From Candidatus Eiseniibacteriota bacterium (GTDB lineage: Bacteria > Eisenbacteria > RBG-16-71-46 > JAFGJU01): a DNA stretch of 34,835 nucleotides. The DNA is taken from assembly GCA_020349905.1 (NCBI GenBank), contig CP070702.1, positions 2,655,695-2,690,529 on the forward strand. The letters run 5' to 3'. Positions 22,723-30,904 of this stretch are shown here, in pieces (the stretch's first letter is position 1; every line of letters starts with the position of its first letter). The position numbers and the translations under genes were made by a program. Under the pieces are notes generated by a model, which did not search any database, had not been told where the DNA came from, and saw only the letters and a program-made list of their open reading frames with translations.

Positions 22723-25587
22723 CTAGCCTTCAGTTGCCCTCATGGCCTTAAGGATTCTCTCCGGAGTTATGGGAAGCTCTTTCACCCAGACTCCGGTGGC
22801 GTTTGCGATGGCGTGAGCCACGGCCGCAAGGACAGGGAGCGTGGCTCCTTCTCCCACCTCTTTGGCCCCGTAGGGCCCCTCCGGTTCGTAGGAGTCTACC
22901 ACGCCGCTCATTATCTCGGGAGCGTCTTTCATGGTCATTATGAGGTAGTGATGGAGGTCCGGGTTGAGGATGTTTCCCTTCTCGTCGTAAACGACCTCCT
23001 CCATTATCGTTTCACCCGCCCCCATGACCACCGCACCCTCCACCTGGCCGTGGACGGCCTGCGGATTGACGGGCGTGCCGCAATCGTGGTAGTCCGTAAA
23101 CCTCTCTATTCTCACCTTCCCGGTCTCCAGGTCCACGCTGCATTCGCACACAGAGCTTCCGAAGGAGAACGCCGGGCTGGTTCCCACGGCCGCCCCTTTA
23201 TAGTCTCCTCCGAGGCCCTCAGGCGGTTTATACCACCCGGTGCCCACCAGAGGTCCGTTGTCGTTAAAATATTTTCGGGCCGCCTCCGCCCACGCCATCG
23301 CTCTGCCCTCACCACCCTTCTCCACTATCTGTTCATCCTTGACCTCCAGTGCCTCGGGGCTACAGCCCCAGAGCTCGGACACGGAGCCAAGGAGCTTCTT
23401 GAGCACGTCTTTAGCGGCTCGCACGACCGCGTTTCCACCCATGAGCGTGGTCCTGGACGAATACGCGCCTAAATCTAGAGGGCATATGTCCGAATCCTCC
23501 GTGCGGATTCGGACTCTCTTCAAGCTCACGCCGAGGGCTTCGGCGCAGAGTTGGGAAAGGACCGTGGACGAACCCTGTCCGATTTCAGCGGCCAGGATGA
23601 GGAGCACGACCGCGGTTCCGTCTTCGCTCACTTTGACGATGGCGTTGGCGTGAGGAAAGACCGCCCTCTTGACAAAAGGATGGGGCGTCTTCTCGGAGCT
23701 TCGCTGGACCTGCCCCCTGTAAATGGCGTATCCTGCTCCGGAAACGAAGCCGCCGCAACCTATTCCTATTCCGTGCCCCGGCGGAAGCTTTCCGTATTTC
23801 TCCTTCCAGCGGGTCTCCCGAGCCACCTCTGTCAGGGTGGCCTTGAACTCGCAGCTTCTCACGTCCAATTCATTCCGCGTGCGCGTGTTAGCGTCTATGG
23901 CGTTCAGCAGCCGGATCTCCACCGGGTCTATCCCCAGCTCGTCCGCCATCATGTTCAGCAGGCACTCGAACGCGAAACGAGGTTGAGGAGCCCCGTGCCC
24001 TCGCATGGCACCGCAGGCAGGCTTGTTCGTCATTACCCTGAAACCCTCGTACCGGTAATTGGGGATGTAGTAGAGGGTCGGTATCATGCTTCCCGCGTAG
24101 TAGGCGGTGATGACGCCGAAAGAGGTGTATGCCCCGCCGTCCAGGAAGATGCGGCTTTGAACAGCAGTAATCCTACCCTCCTTCGTGAGGCCTATCCTAA
24201 AGCGCATGTGTTGCTTGTGCCTGCCCCTTCCGTACAGGTACATCTCCTTGCGGGTATAGACCATCTTCACCGGCCTGCCCAGCTTCTGCGAGGCCAGAGC
24301 CGTCAGGAGGTCGAGCGGTGTGGTGGCCGCCTTCACTCCGAATCCTCCTCCAACCGGAGGGCGCATGACGCGGATTCTTCCGAGCGGGATGTCCAGGACG
24401 CGCGCAACCATGTAGTGGACGTAGTGCGGGACCTGCGTGGAGGAGTAGAGAACCAGCGTGTGGCCGTCGTCTTCCCAGTGAGCGATGGAGGCGTGAGGCT
24501 CGATGGGGCTCTGGTATACGTGGTTTCCCACGAACTCCTCCTCCCACACAAGGTCTGCCTCAGCGAAGCCCTTGTCAACGTCTCCGAAGTGATGGTCCAC
24601 CACGGTGTTTATGTTGTTCTTGGATTTCTCGTGAATAACAGGGGCGCCCTCTTTTGTGGCCTCCACCGGGTCAAACACTGCCGGAAGCTCTTCGTATTCG
24701 ACGTCGATGAGGTCGAGGGCCCTTTCTGCCGTCACCTCGTCAACGGCGAAAACGGCCGCCACTTCGTCCCCCACGTGCCGCACCTTCTCCTTGGCCAGCA
24801 CGTGTTCGTCGTAGCGGGCCGGAGAGACGCCGTAAGTGATGTCGGGGACGTCTTTTCCTGTGAGAACCAGCTTCACTCCAGGCAGGGCCTCGGCAGCGGA
24901 AGTATCAATCTTTTTGATAACGCCGTGGGGGATGGGCGAATGCAGGATCTTACCGTGGAGCAAATTCTGTAAGTATAAATCAGCCGCATACTTAGCCCGA
25001 CCGGTCACCTTCTCGACCGCGTCCACTCGAGGCACGCTCCTGCCTACAACGTCGTGTTTCTTGAGGTCGCCTCTGTGCTCAGGAGGCTGGTCAGCTGACT
25101 CGTATCTCTTCCAGTTCTTCACGGCCTCCACGATGCGCCCGTATCCCGTGCACCTGCAAAGGTTACCGGACAGCGCTTCTCTTATCTCAGCTGCGGTGGG
25201 ATCCGGATTCCGCTCTACGAGGGCAACTGCGCTCATGACCATTCCGGATGTGCAGAAGCCGCACTGGATTGCTCCGTGATTCACGAACGCTCGCTGGACA
25301 GGATGGAGGCCCCCGTCTTTCCCTATGCCCTCTATGGTCGTTATTTCCTTCCCTTCACACGCGGCAGCCAGAATGAGACAACTGTTCCTGGGTTCACCGT
25401 CCAAGAGAACCGTACAGGCCCCACACGCACCCAGGTCGCAGCCCTTCTTCGTTCCCGTAAGTCGCAGCTTGTCCCTCAGAACATCCAGCAGAGTGTCGCC
25501 GTCCCTGACGGCCAGAGGATAACTCTCCCCGTTTACCTTCAGCACGATGAGGCGATGGAAGTCTCTCGGTATCTCGACAGGACTCAC
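22723..25587 (-). CDS. xanthine-oxidase-family hydroxylase, fused [2Fe-2S] and molybdopterin subunit
   Basis: A 954-residue molybdenum hydroxylase joining what are usually two subunits. Residues 15-165 are the small subunit: plant-type cluster GCDLGACGACTVLLDG and second cluster QCGFCTSGM with GNLCRCTGYG. From about 178 (VGRSVPRVDAVEKVTGRAKY) it is the large subunit, with GGFGVK, AEIGQGSSTV, and the active-site Glu in PYGAKEVGEGA. The carbon-monoxide-dehydrogenase active-site Cys motif is absent; the equivalent stretch reads ACGAMRGHGAPQ, so it is not CoxL. Purines, aldehydes or aromatic acyl-CoAs are possible substrates. GTG 25587 overlaps the FAD subunit stop by 4 bp with GGAGGT upstream. 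No Mo-cofactor maturation gene is nearby. Confidence 0.9.
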   Translation of the reverse strand: MSPVEIPRDFHRLIVLKVNGESYPLAVRDGDTLLDVLRDKLRLTGTKKGCDLGACGACTVLLDGEPRNSCLILAAACEGKEITTIEGIGKDGGLHPVQRAFVNHGAIQCGFCTSGMVMSAVALVERNPDPTAAEIREALSGNLCRCTGYGRIVEAVKNWKRYESADQPPEHRGDLKKHDVVGRSVPRVDAVEKVTGRAKYAADLYLQNLLHGKILHSPIPHGVIKKIDTSAAEALPGVKLVLTGKDVPDITYGVSPARYDEHVLAKEKVRHVGDEVAAVFAVDEVTAERALDLIDVEYEELPAVFDPVEATKEGAPVIHEKSKNNINTVVDHHFGDVDKGFAEADLVWEEEFVGNHVYQSPIEPHASIAHWEDDGHTLVLYSSTQVPHYVHYMVARVLDIPLGRIRVMRPPVGGGFGVKAATTPLDLLTALASQKLGRPVKMVYTRKEMYLYGRGRHKQHMRFRIGLTKEGRITAVQSRIFLDGGAYTSFGVITAYYAGSMIPTLYYIPNYRYEGFRVMTNKPACGAMRGHGAPQPRFAFECLLNMMADELGIDPVEIRLLNAIDANTRTRNELDVRSCEFKATLTEVARETRWKEKYGKLPPGHGIGIGCGGFVSGAGYAIYRGQVQRSSEKTPHPFVKRAVFPHANAIVKVSEDGTAVVLLILAAEIGQGSSTVLSQLCAEALGVSLKRVRIRTEDSDICPLDLGAYSSRTTLMGGNAVVRAAKDVLKKLLGSVSELWGCSPEALEVKDEQIVEKGGEGRAMAWAEAARKYFNDNGPLVGTGWYKPPEGLGGDYKGAAVGTSPAFSFGSSVCECSVDLETGKVRIERFTDYHDCGTPVNPQAVHGQVEGAVVMGAGETIMEEVVYDEKGNILNPDLHHYLIMTMKDAPEIMSGVVDSYEPEGPYGAKEVGEGATLPVLAAVAHAIANATGVWVKELPITPERILKAMRATEG

Positions 25588-26468
25588 TCCGCCACCTCCG
25601 CTTTCCCAAGAGCACGCTCGAGGGCTTCGGCCAGAGCCCTCTGCGTCAACACGTGTACTAGCTCCTTCCGGTGCCAGACACAGCCCCTGATGTCTGAAAT
25701 AGGCTTGGCCTCTTCCTTAGCGTGAGAGGCAGCTTCACGGAAAAGCTCCGCAGAGGGATTCTTACCCAACAGCGATCTTGAAGCCTTGTTGGCGAGGATC
25801 GGAGTCGGAGCCACCGCCCCGAGGACCACTGTGGCACGGTCCACGACTCCACTCTTGAGGGTGATTCTGCACGCGACGGAGGCCACCGCCAGTGCACTGG
25901 CTTCCCGAAGCGTAAACCTGAAATAAGATATCCCTGTGTTCGGAGGAGGAAGCGGTATGACGACGGACCTCAAGAGTTCCGTTGCCAGGCAGACGGTCTC
26001 CCTCGGGCCTGTGAAGAACTCGAGGAGGGACATTCGGCGTGCGGACCTGGAACTCTCCAGTTCGACCCCGGCGTCAGCAGCGATGAGGGGAGGAGGCAGG
26101 TCTGCAGAGGGAACGGCACTGGAGATGTTTCCACCTATCGTGGCGATGGAGCGGATCTGCTCAGATGCCATGGAGCGTGCGGCATCTGCGAGGGCGGGAA
26201 TATGCTTGGCAACTGCAGCGTTGGACGCAAGCTCACGCACGGTAACGAGCGCACCGATCCTGAGACGGTCGCCTTCGTCTTCTATGCCCTTGAGCTCCGC
26301 GATTCTGTGAAGAGAGACTATGTCTCTTACTTCTCTCAGGCCTTGCTTTATGTCAACGAGTAGGTCGGTCCCGCCGGCCATGACGCGGGCGTCCTTAAGA
26401 CCTTCCAAGAGCGCGAGGGCTTCTTCAAGACCTCTCGGAGCGTGAAATCTCACGTCAACGAGTTTCAT
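25584..26468 (-). CDS. xanthine-oxidase-family FAD-binding subunit
   Basis: The medium, FAD-binding subunit (CoxM/CutM/XdhB type) of the hydroxylase encoded next to it. The FAD signature AGGTDLLVDIKQG and the second FAD-contact ATIGGNISSAVPSADLPPPL are clear, followed by the CO_deh_flav_C domain (YFRFTLREASALAVASVA). ATG 26468 gives MKLVDVRFHAPRG, the usual N-terminus; a TTG 15 codons earlier is in frame but has no ribosome-binding site. It is translationally coupled by a 4-bp overlap to the fused FeS/Mo subunit, and preceded in the same direction by the leucine-type dehydrogenase. Confidence 0.92.
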   Translation of the reverse strand: MKLVDVRFHAPRGLEEALALLEGLKDARVMAGGTDLLVDIKQGLREVRDIVSLHRIAELKGIEDEGDRLRIGALVTVRELASNAAVAKHIPALADAARSMASEQIRSIATIGGNISSAVPSADLPPPLIAADAGVELESSRSARRMSLLEFFTGPRETVCLATELLRSVVIPLPPPNTGISYFRFTLREASALAVASVACRITLKSGVVDRATVVLGAVAPTPILANKASRSLLGKNPSAELFREAASHAKEEAKPISDIRGCVWHRKELVHVLTQRALAEALERALGKAEVAE

Positions 26469-26570
26469 GAGCGAGTTTCGTTTCTCCGTACACTCCAGAG
26501 CGAAGCCGGACAAGGCAGAGCAGCTGAGCAGGAGTCCGGCCAGCCGGACGGGATGTTGTCCGGAAAAGCA

Positions 26571-27635
26571 TTAAGCATGGGACCGGCCGTAAATGTGCTC
26601 GTAAGTCTTGGGCCTCTTAAGTCTGGCAAGCGCAATCGACTCCGCCACGGAGTTAGTCGATCTTCCTTCCTTGAGCGCTGTGGTCAGAATCTCCAGGGCC
26701 ACGTCGTAGATCTTCTTCACGTCGGCCGCGTTGTCCCTCTTGTCCTTAAGATAGAAGTTGGCGCCCTGGATTAGCGCTCCAGAGTTTATAACAAAATCCG
26801 GGACGTAAATCAATCCTCGCTGAGCCAGAGCGTCTCCCAGGGACTCGTCTGCGAGAATGTTATTCGCACAGCCGGCAATCACTTTCGCCCTTATCGTGTT
26901 GACCGTCTCGCTGTTAATAACTCCACCCAGGGCGCACGGAGCCAGAACGTCGCACTTGACTCCCATGATTTCCTCCGGCTTCACCAAAGAGACGCCGGAA
27001 ATCCTCGAAATCCTCTCTCTTCTCTCCGGGTCCGGTTCGGCCACGAGAACTTTTGCCCTCTCAGAGGTCAGCATCTCCGTCAAGACCGCCCCAACTGCCC
27101 CCGCACCCTGCACGGCCACTGTCAACCCGGCCAGAGAATCTTTCTTTAGCCCCACGGCCGCCCCCGCCCTTATTCCCTGAAGGGTCCCCAGGGCCGTGTA
27201 GAAGTTGAGGTCACCCAGGTTGGGATTGGACTCGTCTGTGGCCCATCGAGTCTCTTTTCTCAGAACCGCAATGTCTTCGGTGGTTGTGCCCACGTCCCTG
27301 GCAGTGAAGAACCTTCCCCCGAGCGACTCCACGTACTTACCCAGGGCCCGAAAGGCGGCCTCGCGCTTGAGCGAAGGAGAGTCCATCACGACCGCCTTCC
27401 CTCCTCCGCAGTCGAGCCCCGCCACCGACGCCTTGAGAGTCATAGCTTGCGCAAGGCGCATCACATCGCCCAAGGCCTCTTCCTCTGAGCCGTATCGCCA
27501 GAGGCGCGTCCCGCCCAGTGCAGGCCCGAGGGTCGTGTCGTGTATAGCGATAAAACCCTTGAGCCCCGAGCTGTTGTTGTTAAGTACGACGATCTCTTCG
27601 AAATCGTCTGCCGACATTCTATCGAGGACGTCCAT
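26571..27635 (-). CDS. Leu/Phe/Val-type amino acid dehydrogenase (leucine dehydrogenase-like)
   Basis: NAD-dependent oxidative deamination of branched-chain or aromatic amino acids. Family features are GPALGGTRLWRY, the catalytic-Lys loop AGLDCGGGKAVV, RDVGTTTEDI, the Rossmann stretch VAVQGAGAVG, and PCALGGVIN with GCANNIL. At 354 residues from ATG 27635 (MDVLDRMSADDFEEIVVL) it has leucine dehydrogenase length; glutamate dehydrogenases are longer. GAGGGGG lies eight bases upstream. The frame is open for 27 more codons to 27716, without support. A promoter with a palindromic spacer lies at 27751-27778. Leucine versus phenylalanine specificity is not decided. Confidence 0.9.
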   Translation of the reverse strand: MDVLDRMSADDFEEIVVLNNNSSGLKGFIAIHDTTLGPALGGTRLWRYGSEEEALGDVMRLAQAMTLKASVAGLDCGGGKAVVMDSPSLKREAAFRALGKYVESLGGRFFTARDVGTTTEDIAVLRKETRWATDESNPNLGDLNFYTALGTLQGIRAGAAVGLKKDSLAGLTVAVQGAGAVGAVLTEMLTSERAKVLVAEPDPERRERISRISGVSLVKPEEIMGVKCDVLAPCALGGVINSETVNTIRAKVIAGCANNILADESLGDALAQRGLIYVPDFVINSGALIQGANFYLKDKRDNAADVKKIYDVALEILTTALKEGRSTNSVAESIALARLKRPKTYEHIYGRSHA

Positions 27636-27750
27636 ATTGTCATCCCCCTCGTGGAGGCCGTCTGTTGGCGCACTATCTTTCGAGGTGGCCTGCGTCGTCA
27701 CAGGTTCTTTCCGCAAACTGAATCAAGCGAGGGCACGGTCGTGACATCTG

Positions 27751-27778
27751 ATTCTAGCAAAGACCGGTCTGGTGTCAA
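27751..27778 (-). promoter_or_regulatory. promoter of the leucine-type dehydrogenase with palindromic spacer
   Basis: On the minus strand TTGACA (27778-27773), 16-nt spacer, TAGAAT (27756-27751). The spacer contains the perfect 10-bp palindrome AGACCGGTCT at 27761-27770, a natural operator position. Between here and the ATG at 27635 there is a leader of about 108 nt with no clear leader peptide. Confidence 0.72.
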
Positions 27779-27867
27779 AGCCAACCGGAGGGTTGCGGAA
27801 GGTGGGGCCGTGTTCGGGACCGCGCCTATTCCAAGGCTCCTCGCGACTTGCCTTGTCCCTGGGGGGC

Positions 27868-27921
27868 TCGCTATTGTAACGAAAAGAGGGCACAAGCCGC
27901 GACTTTTCGTTAAAATAGCGA
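27868..27921. promoter_or_regulatory. 19-bp inverted repeat covering the promoter of the GT39-like gene
   Basis: Left arm TCGCTATTGTAACGAAAAG (27868-27886), right arm CTTTTCGTTAAAATAGCGA (27903-27921), 18 of 19 positions paired, 16 nt between. A -10-like TAAAAT lies inside the right arm at 27911-27916, and AGGAGG with the gene start follow 10-26 nt later. It is an operator or a large leader hairpin. No T-run follows, so a terminator is unlikely. The 311-bp gap between the two divergent genes otherwise holds only the dehydrogenase promoter. Confidence 0.65.
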
Positions 27922-27946
27922 ACTGAGAGCAGGAGGTGCAGGCAAG

Positions 27947-29929
27947 ATGCCGCGGAAGACCCCTTCAGCATCCGGGGTGGAGAAGCTGGCCCGCATTCTG
28001 GAGCGCCACTCCACTTTTGCGCTACTTGCCGCGGCGGCAATCGCCGTCGGTGTTCGCATCGCTTATCTGACGACCCTGCAGCAGAACCCCTTCTTCCACG
28101 ATCCCATACTGGACTCACGTGTCTACGACGCGTGGGGGCTCAGCATCGCCTCGGGCAACTGGCTCGGTCAGGACGCCTTCTTCATGGGTCCACTCTATCC
28201 CTATTTCTTGGGAGTGGTGTACGGCGTTCTCGGGCACAATGCGCTGGGGGCGGTAGCCGTTCAGCTACTCCTGGGTTCTCTGAGTTGCGTCTTGGTGTTC
28301 TTCATCGCCAAGAAAGTGGCCAATACTCTCGTTGGCCTGACCGCGGTCCTGATGCTCTCGTTCTACGGCCCTCTGCTTTTCTTCGAAGGACTGCTGCTAC
28401 CGGGGTTCCTGGGGATTCTGACGAGTCTGACATGGTTGTATCTGCTCACAAGAAGCGGGACCGAGTCGGGACCGAGCACGTTTTTGCTCGCAGGAATCGC
28501 CATGGGTCTTTCTGCCCTGACACGAGCGAGCGCCCTCCTCTTTGTGCCCGCTGTTGTCTTGTGGATTGCCCTGGCCCGAGGCCTGAAGCTCGGGAGACTC
28601 GCCGTTCTCTCTGGAGCGCTGGCGCTTGGAGTTTGTGTCGTGGTCTCGCCTGTAACGCTGCGAAACTACCTCGTTGCGAAGGACCTGGTGTTCATAACCT
28701 CAAACGGTGGACTCAACCTGTACATCGGAAACAACGAGCGGGCGGACGGGATGTACCAGACTGTCGAAGGTCTTCACATGGTAGGCGCAGACCCGGCCAG
28801 CGACCTTACCGGAAGGGGCCAGGCGGAACGAGCTCTGGGCCGAAAGCTCCTCCCTTCCGAGGTGTCGGCGTACTGGCGTGGAGAGAGTCTCAAGTTCATG
28901 CGGCAGAACCCTGAGAGATTCATCATTCTGTTCTTTCGAAAGGTCGCCCTATTCTGGAACGACTACGAAATCCCGCAGGTCGAGGATTACTACATCTGGA
29001 AGGATTCTTCACCGCCGCCAGTACCGCTTCTTCCGTTCGCCTTTCTGGTGCCCCTGGGAATCGTGGGAATGGCTATGACCGCCAGAAAGGGAGAGAGGTT
29101 CCTCTTGCTCAACATGTTTGTCATCGTCTACACCGTTTCGATATGCCTATTCTTCGTGACGGCAAGATACAGGGTGCAGGTGATACCTGTTGTCTCCGTT
29201 TTCTCCGCCTACGCCCTGTGGGGTCTCATCGATCACCTCTACCGCGGAAGCTACGCCCGTGTGGCGATTGTGCTCGCAGTCCTGCCCCTGCTTCTTGCCG
29301 CCACAGGCAGGCCAATGTTAGGGGCGCTGGGCATCAAGCCGCAGACTGAAACCTGGCGTTGGCATCTCTACAGGGGTACCAAACTGCTGAGCGATTCCGA
29401 GACTCTAGACGAGGCGATCCGAGAACTGACTCTTGCAACTGAGAAGAACCCCGGAAATCCGGAGACGTTCAACAACCTCGGCTCCGCGTACGAGAAGAAG
29501 GGCATGCCTGACGAGGCGATGGCCGCATTTCAGCGTGCCATCCAGGTAGACTCCGCTTGCGTGGAGGCGTGGTACAACCTTGCCCTCTTGCGACAAAGGC
29601 AGGGAGAGTTCGCTCTTGCAGTCCGGCTCTACGGCAGGGCGCTGGATTTGCAGCCCTATCTTCCCCGCGCCCACCTCAACCTGGCCATCTGCTACTTTCG
29701 GCTGGCGGCCCCAGCCAAGGCCGCCGAACACTTGAGAATCGTACTTGAGTCCGAACCTCGAAACGCTGAAGCCCACAATCAGCTCGGCATAGTACTGGCA
29801 GAGCAGGGAGACCTGGACGGAGCCGTTCTCGAGTTCAGGGCGGCGCTTGCAGTGAGGCCGGACTACACTGCGGCCAGGAGAAATCTTGACGCTGCCATGC
29901 GCCTCAAGTCCGAAGCCGATGGAAATTGA
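27947..29929 (+). CDS. GT39/ArnT-like membrane glycosyltransferase fused to TPR repeats
   Basis: A 660-residue protein in two parts. Residues 20-460 are polytopic with about ten hydrophobic helices and the GT39/PMT-like first loop (acidic pair in DPILDSRVYDAWG), the mark of polyprenyl-phosphate-sugar transferases. Residues 470-650 hold at least four tetratricopeptide repeats, for example NPETFNNLGSAYEKKGMPDE and CVEAWYNLALLRQRQGE, each followed by an xALxLxP-type helix end. Such fusions are common in uncultured bacteria; the TPRs should face the periplasm. Substrate unknown. ATG 27947 has AGGAGG ten bases upstream, just after the 19-bp inverted repeat. Confidence 0.85.
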   Translation: MPRKTPSASGVEKLARILERHSTFALLAAAAIAVGVRIAYLTTLQQNPFFHDPILDSRVYDAWGLSIASGNWLGQDAFFMGPLYPYFLGVVYGVLGHNALGAVAVQLLLGSLSCVLVFFIAKKVANTLVGLTAVLMLSFYGPLLFFEGLLLPGFLGILTSLTWLYLLTRSGTESGPSTFLLAGIAMGLSALTRASALLFVPAVVLWIALARGLKLGRLAVLSGALALGVCVVVSPVTLRNYLVAKDLVFITSNGGLNLYIGNNERADGMYQTVEGLHMVGADPASDLTGRGQAERALGRKLLPSEVSAYWRGESLKFMRQNPERFIILFFRKVALFWNDYEIPQVEDYYIWKDSSPPPVPLLPFAFLVPLGIVGMAMTARKGERFLLLNMFVIVYTVSICLFFVTARYRVQVIPVVSVFSAYALWGLIDHLYRGSYARVAIVLAVLPLLLAATGRPMLGALGIKPQTETWRWHLYRGTKLLSDSETLDEAIRELTLATEKNPGNPETFNNLGSAYEKKGMPDEAMAAFQRAIQVDSACVEAWYNLALLRQRQGEFALAVRLYGRALDLQPYLPRAHLNLAICYFRLAAPAKAAEHLRIVLESEPRNAEAHNQLGIVLAEQGDLDGAVLEFRAALAVRPDYTAARRNLDAAMRLKSEADGN

Positions 29930-29954
29930 CTTAGACGTCTCGTTGGCCTAGACT
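29926..29954 (+). promoter_or_regulatory. sigma70-type promoter for the amidohydrolase-dehydrogenase-dehydratase unit
   Basis: TTGACT at 29926-29931 (overlapping the stop of the previous gene), 17-nt spacer, TAGACT at 29949-29954. The spacer holds the 8-bp palindrome AGACGTCT at 29933-29940. Predicted leader about 112 nt. Confidence 0.6.
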
Positions 29955-30072
29955 CTTGGGTTCAAGGAAGCGTTGCGGCAATCTACATTTGCCGGCTGGG
30001 TGCGCCACGTCTATGGGGGACTCGCTTTGCCCATTGAGGGGTGCCGGCCCAACTGGAGACTAGACAGCTTCG

Positions 30073-30888
30073 ATGAAAGTGATCGATTTTCACGTGCACG
30101 TCGGGCTCAAGGAACACTGGCACTCCTGGGTGCAGGAGTTTCAGCAGAGCGTGGGCTCCGACTACTACAAGAGATACGAGGAGCTGAGCAAGCCGGAGGG
30201 ATTCGCCGAGTACATAAAGCAGCACGGCATCGAGAAGGCCATCATTCTGGCGGAGTACTCCCCGGTCACGACCGGCGTTGTCACGAACGACTACGTTCTG
30301 GAGTTCTGTGAGGGCAGGGACTGCTTCGTGCCGTTGGCCTCCATCAACCACTTCCTGACTTCCGACCCGGCGGGCGAGCTGAGGAGTCTCTTCAGCAGGG
30401 GGTTTAAGGGAGTTAAGCTCTACCCCTCTTACCATTACTTCTATCCCAACGACCGCGAGGTCTATCCCATTTACGGTGTGGCGGCCGAACATGGATTCCC
30501 CGTGATGGTTCACACGGGTTCCTCTGTATTCAGGGGAGCTAGGCTCAAGTACGCCGACCCCATTCACTTAGACGACGTGGCCAGGGACTTTCCCGGGCTC
30601 AAGATACTTCTCGTTCACGGCGGAAGGGGCATCTGGTACGACACCGCCTTCCTGCTCTCGCGCATTCACGAGAACGTCTACCTGGAAGTGTCCGGTCTGC
30701 CTCCGCAGAATCTCCTCAAGTACTTTCCGGACATGGAAAAGAACAGCAGCAAGATAGTGTACGGCTCCGATTGGCCCGGGGTAGTCACCATCGGAGAGAA
30801 CATAGAGAGACTGAAGAGGCTTCCGATATCCGAGGAGGCTTTGACACAGATCCTTTACAGTAACGCGAAGAGAATACTGGGACCTTAA
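30073..30888 (+). CDS. amidohydrolase-2 family metal-dependent hydrolase
   Basis: A 271-residue TIM-barrel hydrolase of PF04909. The metal site is visible as DFHVHVG (H7 and H9), MVHTGSS, LLVHGGRG and YGSDWPG with the catalytic Asp. The family covers decarboxylases and hydrolases such as aminocarboxymuconate-semialdehyde decarboxylase and 4-oxalomesaconate hydratase, so the reaction cannot be fixed. It is the first of three genes in one direction; the dehydrogenase follows after 16 bp. ATG 30073 has a weak ribosome-binding site. Linked to a beta-decarboxylating dehydrogenase and an aconitase-family dehydratase, an organic-acid role is plausible but inferred. Confidence 0.85.
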   Translation: MKVIDFHVHVGLKEHWHSWVQEFQQSVGSDYYKRYEELSKPEGFAEYIKQHGIEKAIILAEYSPVTTGVVTNDYVLEFCEGRDCFVPLASINHFLTSDPAGELRSLFSRGFKGVKLYPSYHYFYPNDREVYPIYGVAAEHGFPVMVHTGSSVFRGARLKYADPIHLDDVARDFPGLKILLVHGGRGIWYDTAFLLSRIHENVYLEVSGLPPQNLLKYFPDMEKNSSKIVYGSDWPGVVTIGENIERLKRLPISEEALTQILYSNAKRILGP

Positions 30889-30904
30889 CGAGGAGGAGAA
30901 TTCG

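Noticed and set aside
23551..24972. 473-codon plus-strand frame opposite the molybdenum hydroxylase
   Set aside because: Its composition mirrors the third-position bias of the real gene and it contains no domain.
22723..25587. Aerobic carbon monoxide dehydrogenase large subunit
   Set aside because: The CoxL active-site Cys motif is absent; the equivalent region reads ACGAMRGHG.
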